43,685 nt of DNA from Liolophura sinensis (Eukaryota; Mollusca; Polyplacophora; Chitonida; Chitonidae). The stretch's first letter is position 1. Every line of letters starts with the position of its first letter. Positions 33,396 through 43,377 of this stretch are shown here, piece after piece. Under the pieces are notes generated by a model. It worked only from the letters and a program-made list of their open reading frames with translations, was not told where the DNA came from and searched no databases. The DNA is taken from contig NW_027018309.1 of assembly GCF_032854445.1 (NCBI RefSeq), positions 1 through 43,685 on the forward strand, written 5' to 3'. Position numbers and translations under genes: made by a program.

Positions 33396-33413
33396 TGTAC
33401 AGAGTACAGTGTA
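33396..33413 (+). repeat. Short 7-nt tandem motif within the monomer
   Basis: TGTACAG is followed at once by AGTACAG and then TGTA, giving about 2.5 copies of a 7-nt motif. It is present throughout the array and is the clearest internal short repeat; I found no larger subunit structure in the monomer. Confidence 0.5.
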
Positions 33414-33429
33414 GCCGATTTCAATTAAC

Positions 33430-33464
33430 AAAAAGACCAGGCAAAAATGCAAAAGTGCAAAAAA
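33430..33464 (+). other. A-tract cluster in the monomer tail, possible curved DNA
   Basis: Four A-runs of 4-6 bases have centres near 33432, 33445, 33452 and 33461, spaced about 13, 7.5 and 9 bases. This is roughly helical phasing of the kind associated with intrinsic bending. The segment is also the most variable part of the monomer (tail classes t1-t7) and the site of unit 1's 27-bp deletion. Confidence 0.4.
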
Positions 33465-33492
33465 CTGTTCCAGTGCTGCTGGTAAGAGGCTA

Positions 33493-34041
33493 ATCCGACG
33501 TATTTTGTGACGAGAAATCGAATGGTGCAAACCGCGTTGCTCTCCGACCAATACTTTTGCCTGTAGCGACATTTCAATGATCATTTATGTCATAATCACG
33601 TGCACAGCAACGGCTCTTACTCCATGGAAACCAGGGAAATTGGCAATTTTTCAACAGCTGCCGATACCTGGCCCAATTCCGCATCTTTTCGCACCTTATA
33701 AATGTGGATCAGTGTTCAGTTGTACTTTTTACAGCAGACTGTATCAAGTACCTTGTGTTTTTTATGTACAAATGGTGTGGTTTTTCTACACGTAGATAAA
33801 GACATTGAGATTGTCTTGCACTTAGAAGTAAGGCAATTGCTGGGTGAGTTAAATGGGCTTAGCCCAAAGATTTCAGGTCTTCTGGGCTACCGAGGGGCAC
33901 ATAACATATAGTCAAAAGTTGAATATAGTAATGACCAGTCGCGATTGTACAGAGTACAGTGTAGCCGATTTCAATTAACAAAAAGACCGGGCAAAAATGC
34001 AAAAGTGCGAAAACTGTTCCAGTGCTGCTGGTAAGAGGCTA
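33493..34041 (+). repeat. Satellite unit 62 (A, slot U)
   Basis: 549 bp. GACATTTCAATG, TTTCGCACC, TGTGGATC, ACCGAGGGGC; shared with units 74 and 77. Tail t5 with ACCGGGC. Confidence 0.95.
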
Positions 34042-34590
34042 ATCCGACGTATTTTGTGACGACAAATCGAGTGGTGCAAACCGCGTTGCTCTCCGACCAA
34101 TACTTTTGGCTGTAGCGACAATTGAATGATTATTTATGTCATAATCACGTGCACAGCAACGGCTCTTACTCCATGAAAACCAGGGAAATTTGCAATTTTT
34201 CAACAGCTGCCGATGCCTGGCTCAATTCCGCATCTTTTGGCACCTTATTGAAGTGGGTCAGTGTTCAGTTGTACTTTTTACAGCAGACTGTATCAAGTAC
34301 CTTGTGTTTCTCACGTACAAATGGTGTGGTTTTTCTACACGTAGATAAAAACATTGAGATTGTCTTGCACTTAGAAGTAAGGCAATTGCTGGGTGAGTTA
34401 AATGGGCTTAGCCCAAAGATTTCAGGTCTTCTGGGCTACCGAAGGGCACATAACTTATAGTCAAAAGTTGAATATAGTAATGACCAGTCGCGATTGTACA
34501 GAGTACAGTGTAGCCGATTTCAATTAACAAAAAGACCAGGCAAAAACGCAAAATTGGAAAAATTGTTCCAGTGCTGCTGGTAAGAGGCTA
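34042..34590 (+). repeat. Satellite unit 63 (B, slot M)
   Basis: 549 bp. GAGTGGTGC, GATTATTTATG, CCATGAAAACC, TTATTGAAG, GATAAAAACATTG. Recurs as units 70, 75 and 78. Confidence 0.95.
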
Positions 34591-35139
34591 ATCCGACGTA
34601 TTTTGTGACGACAAATCGAATGGTGCAAACCGCGTTGCTCTCCGACCAATACTTTTGGCTGTAGCGACAACTGAATGATTATTTATGTCATAATCACGTG
34701 CACAGCAACGGCTCTTACTCCATGGAAACCAGGGAAATTTGCAATTTTTCAGCAGCTGCCGATGCCTGTCTCAATTCCGCATCTTTTGGCACCTTACTGA
34801 AGTGAGTCAGTGTTCAGTTGTACTTTTTACAGCAGACTGTATCAAGTACCTTGTGTTTCTCACGTACAAATGGTGTGGTTTTTCTACACGTAGATAAAGA
34901 CATTGAGATTGTCTTGCACTTAGAAGTAAGGCAATTGCTGGGTGAGTTAAATGGGCTTAGCCCAAAGATTTCAGGTCTTCTGGGCTACCGAAGGGCACAT
35001 AAATTATAGTCAAAAGTTGAATATAGTAATGACCAGTCGCGATTGTACAGAGTACAGTGTAGCCGATTTCAATTAACAAAAAGACCAGGCAAAACTGCAA
35101 AAGTGGAAAAACTGTTCCAGTGCTGCTGGTAAGAGGCTA
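34591..35139 (+). repeat. Satellite unit 64 (B, slot N)
   Basis: 549 bp. CGACAACTGAATGATTATT, TCAGCAGCTG, CCTGTCTC, CATAAATTATAG, tail t4. Matches unit 79. Confidence 0.95.
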
Positions 35140-35688
35140 ATCCGACGTATTTTGTGACGAGAAATCGAATGGTGCAAACCGCGTTGCTCTCCGACCAATA
35201 CTTTTGGCTGTAGCGACAATTCAATGATCATTTATGTCATAATCACGTGCCCAGCAACGGCTCTTACTCCATGGAAACCAGGGAAATTTGCAATTTTTCA
35301 ACAGCTGCCGATGCCTGGCTCAATTCCGCATCTTTTGGCACCTTACTGAAGTGAGTCAGTGTTCAGTTGTACTTCTTACAGCAGACTGTATCAAGTACCT
35401 TGTGTTTCTCACGTTCAAATGGTGTGGTTTTTCTACACGTAGATAAAGACATTGAGATTGTCTTGCACTTAGAAGTAAGGCAATTGCTGGGTGAGTTAAA
35501 TGGGCTTAGCCCAAAGATTTCAGGTCTTCTGGGCTACCGAAGGGCACATAACTTATAGTCAAAAGTTGAATATAGTAATGACCAGTCGCGATTGTACAGA
35601 GTACAGTGTAGCCGATTTCAATTAACAAAAAGACCAGGCAAAAACGCAAAATTGGAAAAATTGTTCCAGTGCTGCTGGTAAGAGGCTA
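35140..35688 (+). repeat. Satellite unit 65 (B, slot O)
   Basis: 549 bp. ACTTCTTACAG and ACGTTCAAATGG, shared with partial unit 80. Tail t2. Confidence 0.95.
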
Positions 35689-36238
35689 ATCCGACGTATT
35701 TTGTGACGACAAATCGAATGGTGCAAACCGCGTTGCTCTCCGACCAATACTTTTGCCTGTAGCGACAATTGAATGATCATTTATATCATAATCACGTGCA
35801 CAGCAACGGCTCTTACTCCATGGAAACCAGGGAAATTGGCAATTTTTCAACAGCTGCCGATACCTGGCCCAATTCCGCATCTTTTGGCACCTTATAAATG
35901 TGGGTCAGTGTTTAGTTGTACTTTTTACAGCAGACTGTATCAAGTACCTTGTGTTTTTTTATTTACAAATGGTGTGGTTTTTCTACACGTAGATAAAGAC
36001 ATTGAGATTGTCTTGCACTTAGAAGTAAGGCAATTGCTGGGTGAGTTAAATGGGCTTAGCCGAAAGATTTGACGTATTCTGGGCTACCGAAGGGCACATA
36101 ACTTATAGTCAAAAGTTGAATATAGTAATGACCAGTCGCGATTGTACAGAGTACAGTGTAGCCGATTTCAATTAACAAAAAGACCAGGCAAAAATGCAAA
36201 AGTGCGAAAACTGTTCCAGTGCTGCTGGTAAGAGGCTA
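35689..36238 (+). repeat. Satellite unit 66 (A, slot P)
   Basis: 550 bp. Copy of unit 57; a visible difference is GTAAGGCAATT for GTAAGACAATT. Confidence 0.95.
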
Positions 36239-36787
36239 ATCCGACGTATTTTGTGACGAGAAATCGAATGGTGCAAACCGCGTTGCTCTCCGACCAAAAC
36301 TTTTGGCTGTAGTGACAATTGAATGATCATTTATGTCATAATCACGTGCCCAGCAACGCCTCTTACTCCATGGAAACCAGGGAAATTTGCAATTTTTCAA
36401 CAGCTGCCGATGCCTGGCTCAATTCCGCATCTTTTGGCACCTTACTGAAGTGGGTCAGTGTTCAGTTGTACTTTTTACAGCAGACTGTATCAAGTACCTT
36501 GTGTTTTTTATGTACAAATGGTGTGGTTTTTCTACACGTAGATAAAGACATTGAGATTGTCTTGCACTTAGAAGTAAGGCAATTGCTGGGTGAGTTAAAT
36601 GGGCTTAGCCCAAAGATTTCAGGTCTTCTGGGCTACCGAAAGGCACATAACTTATAGTCAAAAGTTGAATATAGTAATGACCAGTCGCGATTGTACAGAG
36701 TACAGTGTAGCCGATTTCAATTAACAAAAAGACCAGGCAAAAATGCAAAATTGGAAAAATTGTTCCAGTGCTGCTGGTAAGAGGCTA
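36239..36787 (+). repeat. Satellite unit 67 (B, slot Q)
   Basis: 549 bp. Copy of unit 58 at 4943 bp (CCAAAACTTTTGG, AACGCCTC, ACCGAAAGGC). Confidence 0.95.
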
Positions 36788-37336
36788 ATCCGACGTATTT
36801 TGTGACGACAAATCGAATGGTGCAAACCGCGTTGCTCTCCGACCAATACTTTTGGCTGTAGTGACAATTGAATGATCATTTATGTCATAATCACGTGCCC
36901 AGCAACGGCTCTTACTCCATGGAAACCAGGGAAATTGGCAATTTTTCAACAGCTGCCGATGCCTGGCTCAATTCCGCATCTTTTGGCACCTTACTGAAGT
37001 GGGTCAGTGTTCAGTTGTACTTTTTACAGCAGACTGTATCAAGTACCTTGTGTTTCTCACGTACAAATGGTGTGGTTTTTCTACACGTAGATAAAGACAT
37101 TGAGATTATCTTGCACTTAGAAGTAAGGCAATTGCTGGCTGAGTTAAATGGGCTTAGCCCAAAGATTTCAGGTCTTCTGGGCTACCGAAGGGCACATAAC
37201 TTATAGTCAAAAGTTGAATATAGTAATGACCAGTCGCGATTGTACAGAGTACAGTGTAGCCGATTTCAATTAACAAAAAGACCAGGCAAAAATGCAAAAT
37301 TGGAAAAATTGTTCCAGTGCTGCTGGTAAGAGGCTA
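36788..37336 (+). repeat. Satellite unit 68 (B, slot R)
   Basis: 549 bp. Copy of unit 59 at 4943 bp (GATTATCTTGC, CTGGCTGAG). Confidence 0.95.
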
Positions 37337-37885
37337 ATCCGACGTATTTTGTGACGACAAATCGAGTGGTGCAAACCGCGTTGCTCTCCGACCAATACTT
37401 TTGCCTGTAGCGACAATTGAATGATCATTTATGTCATAATCACGTGCACAGCAACGGCTCTTACTCCATGGAAACCAGGGAAATTGGCAATTTTTCAACA
37501 GCTGCCGATACCTGGCCCAATTCCGCATCTTTTGGCACCTTATAAATGTGGGTCAGTGTTTAGTTGTACTTTTTACAGCAGACTGTATCAAGTACCTTGT
37601 GTTTTTTATGTACAAATGGTGTGGTTTTTCTACACGTAGATAAAGACATTGAGATTGTCTTGCACTTAGAAGTAAGACAATTGCTGGGTGAGTTAAATGG
37701 GCATAGCCCAAAGATTTGACGTCTTCTGGGCTACCGAAGGGCACATAACTTATAGTCAAAAGTTGAATATAGTAATGACCAGTCGCGATTGTACAGAGTA
37801 CAGTGTAGCCGATTTCAATTAACAAAAAGACCAGGCAAAAATGCAAAAGTGCGAAAACTGTTCCAGTGCTGCAGGTAAGAGGCTA
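37337..37885 (+). repeat. Satellite unit 69 (A, slot S)
   Basis: 549 bp. Copy of unit 60 with GAGTTAAATGGG. It ends with the private GCTGCAGGTAAG, then jumps to slot M, skipping T and U. Confidence 0.95.
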
Positions 37886-38434
37886 ATCCGACGTATTTTG
37901 TGACGACAAATCGAGTGGTGCAAACCGCGTTGCTCTCCGACCAATACTTTTGGCTGTAGCGACAATTGAATGATTATTTATGTCATAATCACGTGCACAG
38001 CAACGGCTCTTACTCCATGAAAACCAGGGAAATTTGCAATTTTTCAACAGCTGCCGATGCCTGGCTCAATTCCGCATCTTTTGGCACCTTATTGAAGTGG
38101 GTCAGTGTTCAGTTGTACTTTTTACAGCAGACTGTATCAAGTACCTTGTGTTTCTCACGTACAAATGGTGTGGTTTTTCTACACGTAGATAAAAAACATT
38201 GAGATTGTCTTGCACTTAGAAGTAAGGCAATTGCTGGGTGAGTTAAATGGCTTAGCCCAAAGATTTCAGGTCTTCTGGGCTACCGAAGGGCACATAACTT
38301 ATAGTCAAAAGTTGAATATAGTAATGACCAGTCGCGATTGTACAGAGTACAGTGTAGCCGATTTCAATTAACAAAAAGACCAGGCAAAAACGCAAAATTG
38401 GAAAAATTGTTCCAGTGCTGCTGGTAAGAGGCTA
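37886..38434 (+). repeat. Satellite unit 70 (B, slot M)
   Basis: 549 bp. CCATGAAAACC and TTATTGAAG. GATAAAAAACATTG has one extra A, and AATGGCTTAG has one G fewer. Tail t2. Confidence 0.95.
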
Positions 38435-38982
38435 ATCCGACGTATTTTGTGACGACAAATCGAATGGTGCAAACGGCGTTGCTCTCCGACCAATACTTTT
38501 GGCTGTAGCGACAACTGAATGATTATTTATGTCATAATCACGTGCACAGCAACGGCTCTTACTCCATGGAAAACCAGGGAAATTTGCAATTTTTCAGCAG
38601 CTGCGATGCCTGTTTCAATTCCGCATCTTTTGGCACCTTACTGAAGTGAGTCAGTGTTCAGTTGTACTTTTTACAGCAGACTGTATCAAGTACCTTGTGT
38701 TTCTCACGTACAAATGGTGTGGTTTTTCTACACGTAGATAAAGACATTGAGATTGTCTTGCACTTAGAAGTAAGGCAATTGCTGGGTGAGTTAAATGGGC
38801 TTAGCCCAAAGATTTCAGGTCTTCTGGGCTACCGAAGGGCACATAACTTATAGTCAAAAGTTGAATATAGTAATGACCAGTCGCGATTGTACAGAGTACA
38901 GTGTAGCCGATTTCAATTAACAAAAAGACCAGGCAAAAATGCAAAATTGGAAAAATGTTCCAGTGCTGCTGGTAAGAGGCTA
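38435..38982 (+). repeat. Satellite unit 71 (B, slot N)
   Basis: 548 bp. CGACAACTGAATG, TCAGCAGCTGCGATG, CCTGTTTC, and CAAACGGCG as in unit 56. The next unit is slot S, so O-P-Q-R are skipped. Confidence 0.93.
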
Positions 38983-39533
38983 ATCCGACGTATTTGTGTG
39001 ACGACAAATCGAGTGGTGCAAACCGCGTTGCTCTCCGACCAATACTTTTGCCTGTAGCGACAATTGAATGATCATTTATGTCATAATCACGTGCACAGCA
39101 ACGGCTCTTACTCCATGGAAACCAGGGAAATTGGCAATTTTTCAACAGCTGCCGATACCTGGCCCAATTCCGCATCTTTTGGCACCTTATAAATGTGGGT
39201 CAGTGTTTAGTTGTACTTTTTACAGCAGACTGTATCAAGTACCTTGTGTTTTTTATGTACAAATGGTGTGGTTTTTCTACACGTAGATAAAGACATTGAG
39301 ATTGTCTTGCACTTAGAAGTAAGACAATTGCTGGGTGAGTTAAATGGGCATAGCCCAAAGATTTGACGTCTTCTGGGCTACCGAAGGGCACATAACTTAT
39401 AGTCAAAAGTTGAATATAGTAATGACCAGTCGCGATTGTACAGAGTACAGTGTAGCCGATTTCAATTAACAAAAAGACCAGGCAAAAAATGCAAAAGTGC
39501 GAAAACTGTTCCAGTGCTGCTGGTAAGAGGCTA
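38983..39533 (+). repeat. Satellite unit 72 (A, slot S)
   Basis: 551 bp. GAGTGGTGC and GGGCATAGCCC. TATTTGTGTGACG replaces TATTTTGTGACG. Tail t5 with one extra A. Confidence 0.95.
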
Positions 39534-40083
39534 ATCCGACGTATTTTGTGACGAGAAATCGAATGGTGCAAACCGCGTTGCTCTCCGACCAATACTTTTG
39601 GCTGTAGTGACAATTGAATGATCATTTATGTCATAATCACGTGCCCAGCAACGGCTCTTACTCCATGGAAACCAGGGAAATTTGCAATTTTTCCAACAGC
39701 TGCCGATGCCTGGCTCAATTCCGCATCTTTTGGCACCTTACTGGAAGTGGGTCAGTGTTCAGTTGTACTTTTTACAGCAGACTGTATCAAGTACCTTGTG
39801 TTTCTCAGGTACAAATGGTGTGGTTTTTCTACACGTAGATAAAGACATTGAGATTGTCTTGCACTTAGAAGTAAGGCAATTGCTGGGTGAGTTAAATGGG
39901 CTTAGCCCAAAGTTTTCAGGCCTTCGGGCTACCGAAGGGCACATAACTTATAGTCAAAAGTTGAATATAGTAATGACCAGTCGCGATTGTACAGAGTACA
40001 GTGTAGCCGATTTCAATTAACAAAAAGACCAGGCAAAACTGCAAAAGTGGAAAAACTGTTCCAGTGCTGCTGGTAAGAGGCTA
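39534..40083 (+). repeat. Satellite unit 73 (B, slot T)
   Basis: 550 bp. CTCAGGTACAAATGG, AAAGTTTTCAGGCC and tail t4, shared with the 3' part of unit 76. Extra bases at TTTTCCAAC and ACTGGAAG. Confidence 0.95.
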
Positions 40084-40631
40084 ATCCGACGTATTTTGTG
40101 ACGAGAAATCGAATGGTGCAAACCGCGTTGCTCTCCGACCAATACTTTTGCTGTAGCGACATTTCAATGATCATTTATGTCATAATCACGTGCACAGCAA
40201 CGGCTCTTACTCCATGGAAACCAGGGAAATTGGCAATTTTTCAACAGCTGCCGATACCTCGGCCCAATTCCGCATCTTTTCGCACCTTATAAATGTGGAT
40301 CAGTGTTCAGTTGTACTTTTTACAGCAGACTGTATCAAGTACCTTTGTGTTTTTTATGTACAAATGGTTGGTTTTTCTACACGTAGATAAAGACATTGAG
40401 ATTGTCTTGCACTTAGAAGAAGGCAATTGCTGGGTGAGTTAAATGGGCTTAGCCCAAAGATTTCAGGTCTTCTGGGCTACCGAGGGCACATAACTTATAG
40501 TCAAAAGTTGAATATAGTAATGACCAGTCGCCGATTGTACAGAGTACAGTGTAGCCGATTTCAATTAACAAAAAGACCGGCAAAAAATGCAAAAGTGCGA
40601 AAACTGTTCCAGTGCTGCTGGTAAGAGGCTA
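40084..40631 (+). repeat. Satellite unit 74 (A, slot U)
   Basis: 548 bp. GACATTTCAATG and TTTCGCACC. Many one-base indels (TTTTGCTGTAG, CCTCGGCCC, ACCTTTGTG, AATGGTTGG, AGAAGAAGGC, CGCCGATTG). Confidence 0.95.
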
Positions 40632-41180
40632 ATCCGACGTATTTTGTGACGACAAATCGAGTGGTGCAAACCGCGTTGCTCTCCGACCAATACTTTTGGC
40701 TGTAGCGACAATTGAATGATTATTTATGTCATATCACGTGCACAGCAACGGCTCTTACTCCATGAAAACCAGGGAAATTTGCAATTTTTCAACAGCTGCC
40801 GATGCCTGGCTCAATTCCGCATCTTTTGGCACCTTATTGAAGTGGGTCAGTGTTCAGTTGTACTTTTTACAGCAGACTGTATCAAGTACCTTGTGTTTCT
40901 CACGTACAAATGGTGTGGTTTTTCTACACGTAGATAAAAACATTGAGATTGTCTTGCACTTAGAAGTAAGGCAATTGCTGGGTGGAGTTAAATGGGCTTA
41001 GCCCAAAGATTTCAGGTCTTCTGGGCTACCGAAGGGCACATAACTTATAGTCAAAAGTTGAATATAGTAATGACCAGTCGCGATTGTACAGAGTACAGTG
41101 TAGCCGATTTCAATTAACAAAAAGACCAGGCAAAAACGCAAAATTGGAAAAATTGTTCCAGTGCTGCTGGTAAGAGGCTA
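40632..41180 (+). repeat. Satellite unit 75 (B, slot M)
   Basis: 549 bp. CCATGAAAACC, GATAAAAACATTG. Compensating indels GTCATATCACG and GGTGGAGTTAA. Tail t2. Confidence 0.95.
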
Positions 41181-41729
41181 ATCCGACGTATTTTGTGACG
41201 ACAAATCGAATGGTGCAAACCGCGTTGCTCTCCGACCAATTCTTTTGGCTGTAGCGACAACTGAATGATTATTTATGTCATAATCACGTGCACAGCAACG
41301 GCTCTTACTCCATGGAAACCAGGAAATTTGCAATTTTTCAACAGCTGCCGATGCCTGGCTCAATTCCGCATCTTTTGGCACCTTACTGAAGTGGGTCAGT
41401 GTCAGTTGTACTTTTTTACAGCAGACTGTATCAAGTACCTTGTGTTTCTCAGGTACAAATGGTGTGGTTTTTCTACACGTAGATAAAGACATTGAGATTG
41501 TCTTGCACTTAGAAGTAAGGCAATTGCTGGGTGAGTTAAATGGGCTTAGCCCAAAGTTTTCAGGCCTTCCTGGGCTACCGAAGGGCACATAACTTATAGT
41601 CAAAAGTTGAATATAGTAATGACCAGTCGCGATTGTACAGAGTACAGTGTAGCCGATTTCAATTAACAAAAAGACCAGGCAAAACTGCAAAAGTGGAAAA
41701 ACTGTTCCAGTGCTGCTGGTAAGAGGCTA
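41181..41729 (+). repeat. Satellite unit 76 (B, N-to-T hybrid)
   Basis: 549 bp. It starts as slot N (CGACAACTGAATGATTATT) and ends as slot T (CTCAGGTACAAATGG, AAAGTTTTCAGGCC, t4). Private CCAATTCTTTTGG. Confidence 0.93.
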
Positions 41730-42278
41730 ATCGACGTATTTTGTGACGAGAAATCGAATGGTGCAAACCGCGTTGCTCTCCGACCAATACTTTTTGCCTG
41801 TAGCGACATTTCAATGATCATTTATGTCATAATCACAGTGCACAGCAACGGCTCTTACTCCATGGAAACCAGGGAAATTGGCAATTTTTCAACAGCTGCC
41901 GATACCTGGCCCAATCCGCATCTTTTCGCACCTTATAAATGTGGATCAGTGTTCAGTTGTACTTTTTACAGCAGACTGTATCAAGTAACCTTGTGTTTGT
42001 TATGTACAAATGGTGTGGTTTTTCTACACGTAGATAAAGACATTGAGATTGTCTTGCACTTAGAAGTAAGGCAATTGCTGGGTGAGTTAAATGGGCTTAG
42101 CCCAAAGATTCAGGTCTTCTGGGCTACCGAGGGGCACATAACTTATAGTCAAAAGTTGAATATAGTAATGACCAGTCGCGATTGTACAGAGTACAGTGTA
42201 GCCGATTTCAATTAACAAAAAGACCGGGCAAAAATGCAAAAGTGCGAAAACTGTTCCAGTGCTGCTGGTAAGAGGCTA
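41730..42278 (+). repeat. Satellite unit 77 (A, slot U)
   Basis: 549 bp. It starts ATCGACG (one C lost). GACATTTCAATG, broken E-box by insertion (ATCACAGTGC), AAGTAACCTTG. Tail t5. Confidence 0.95.
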
Positions 42279-42828
42279 ATCCGACGTATTTTGTGACGAC
42301 AAATCGAGTGGTGCAAACCGCGTTGCTCTCCGACCAATACTTTTGGCTGTAGCGACAATTGAATGATTATTTATGTCATAATCACGTGCACAGCAACGGC
42401 TCTTACTCCATGAAAACCAGGGAAATTTGCAATTTTTACAACAGCTGCGATGCCTGGCTCAATTCCGCATCTTTTGGCACCTTATTGAAGTGGGTCAGTG
42501 TCAGTTGTACTTTTTACAGCAGACTGTATCAAGGTACCTTGTGTTTCTCACGTACAAATGGTGTGGTTTTTCTACACGTAGATAAAAACATTGAGATTGT
42601 CTTGCACTTAGAAGTAAGGCAATTGCTGGGTGAGTTAAATGGGCTTAGCCCAAAGATTTCAGGTCTTCTGGGCTACCGAAGGGCACATAACTTATAGTCA
42701 AAAGTTGAATATAGTAATGACCAGTCGCGATTGTACAGAGTACAGTGTAGCCGATTTCAATTAACAAAAAAGACCAGGCAAAAACGCAAAATTGGAAAAA
42801 TTGTTCCAGTGCTGCTGGTAAGAGGCTA
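42279..42828 (+). repeat. Satellite unit 78 (B, slot M)
   Basis: 550 bp. CCATGAAAACC, GATAAAAACATTG. Indels TTTTTACAACAGCTGCG and CAAGGTACC. Tail t2. Confidence 0.95.
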
Positions 42829-43377
42829 ATCCGACGTATTTTGTGACGACAAATCGAATGGTGCAACCGCGTTGCTCTCCGACCAATACTTTTGGCTGTA
42901 GCGACAACTGAATGATTATTTATGTCATAATCACGTGCACAGCAACGGCTCTTACTCCATGGAAACCAGGGAAATTTGAAATTTTTTCAGCAGCTGCCGA
43001 TGCCTGTCTCAATTCCGCATCTTTTGGCACCTACTGAAGTGAGTCAGTGTTCAGTTGTACTTTTTACAGCAGACTGTATCAAGTACCTTGTGTTTCTCAC
43101 GTACAAATGGTGTGGTTTTTCTACACGTAGATAAAGACATTGAGATTTTCTTGCACTTAGAAGTAAGGCAATTGCTGGGTGAGTTAAATGGGCTTAGCCC
43201 AAAGATTTCAGGTCTTCTGGGCTACCGAAGGGCACATAAATTATAGTCAAAAGTTGAATATAGTAATGACCAGTCGCGATTGTACAGAGTACAGTGTAGC
43301 CGATTTCAATTAACAAAAAGACCAGGCAAAACTGCAAAAGTGGAAAAAACTGTTCCAGTGCTGCTGGTAAGAGGCTA
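42829..43377 (+). repeat. Satellite unit 79 (B, slot N)
   Basis: 549 bp. CGACAACTGAATG, TCAGCAGCTG, CCTGTCTC, CATAAATTATAG, t4; counterpart of unit 64. GATTTTCTTGC is private. Confidence 0.95.

Larger units (their letters stand above)
32943..33492 (+). repeat. Satellite unit 61 (B, slot T; reference unit for motif coordinates)
   Basis: 550 bp. CAGGCCTTCTGGG relates it to units 73 and 76. Tail t1. Its other positions are consensus, so motifs are mapped on it. Confidence 0.95.
30746..35688. repeat. Nine-unit higher-order repeat, reference copy (P-Q-R-S-T-U-M-N-O)
   Basis: Units 57-65, 4943 bp. Private markers give each slot: P TATATCATAATC and TTTATTTAC; Q CCAAAACTTTTGG and AACGCCTC; R GATTATCTTGC and CTGGCTGAG; S GAGTGGTGC with GGGCATAGCCC; T CAGGCCTT; U GACATTTCAATG and TTTCGCACC; M CCATGAAAACC and GATAAAAACATTG; N CGACAACTGAATG and CCTGTCTC; O ACTTCTTACAG and ACGTTCAAATGG. 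The slots recur in the same order downstream. Confidence 0.9.

Noticed and set aside
33482-33560. Tandem spliced-leader or snRNA gene unit, suggested by GGTAAGA and a downstream CTTTTGC or CTTTTGG
   Set aside because: Array size and unit length would suit it, but I see no proper Sm site flanked by stems, no known leader sequence and no promoter element. The words are too short to carry the claim.
41178-41690. 170-codon minus-strand open frame
   Set aside because: It exists only through indels in noisy unit 76. The corresponding frame is closed in sister units.
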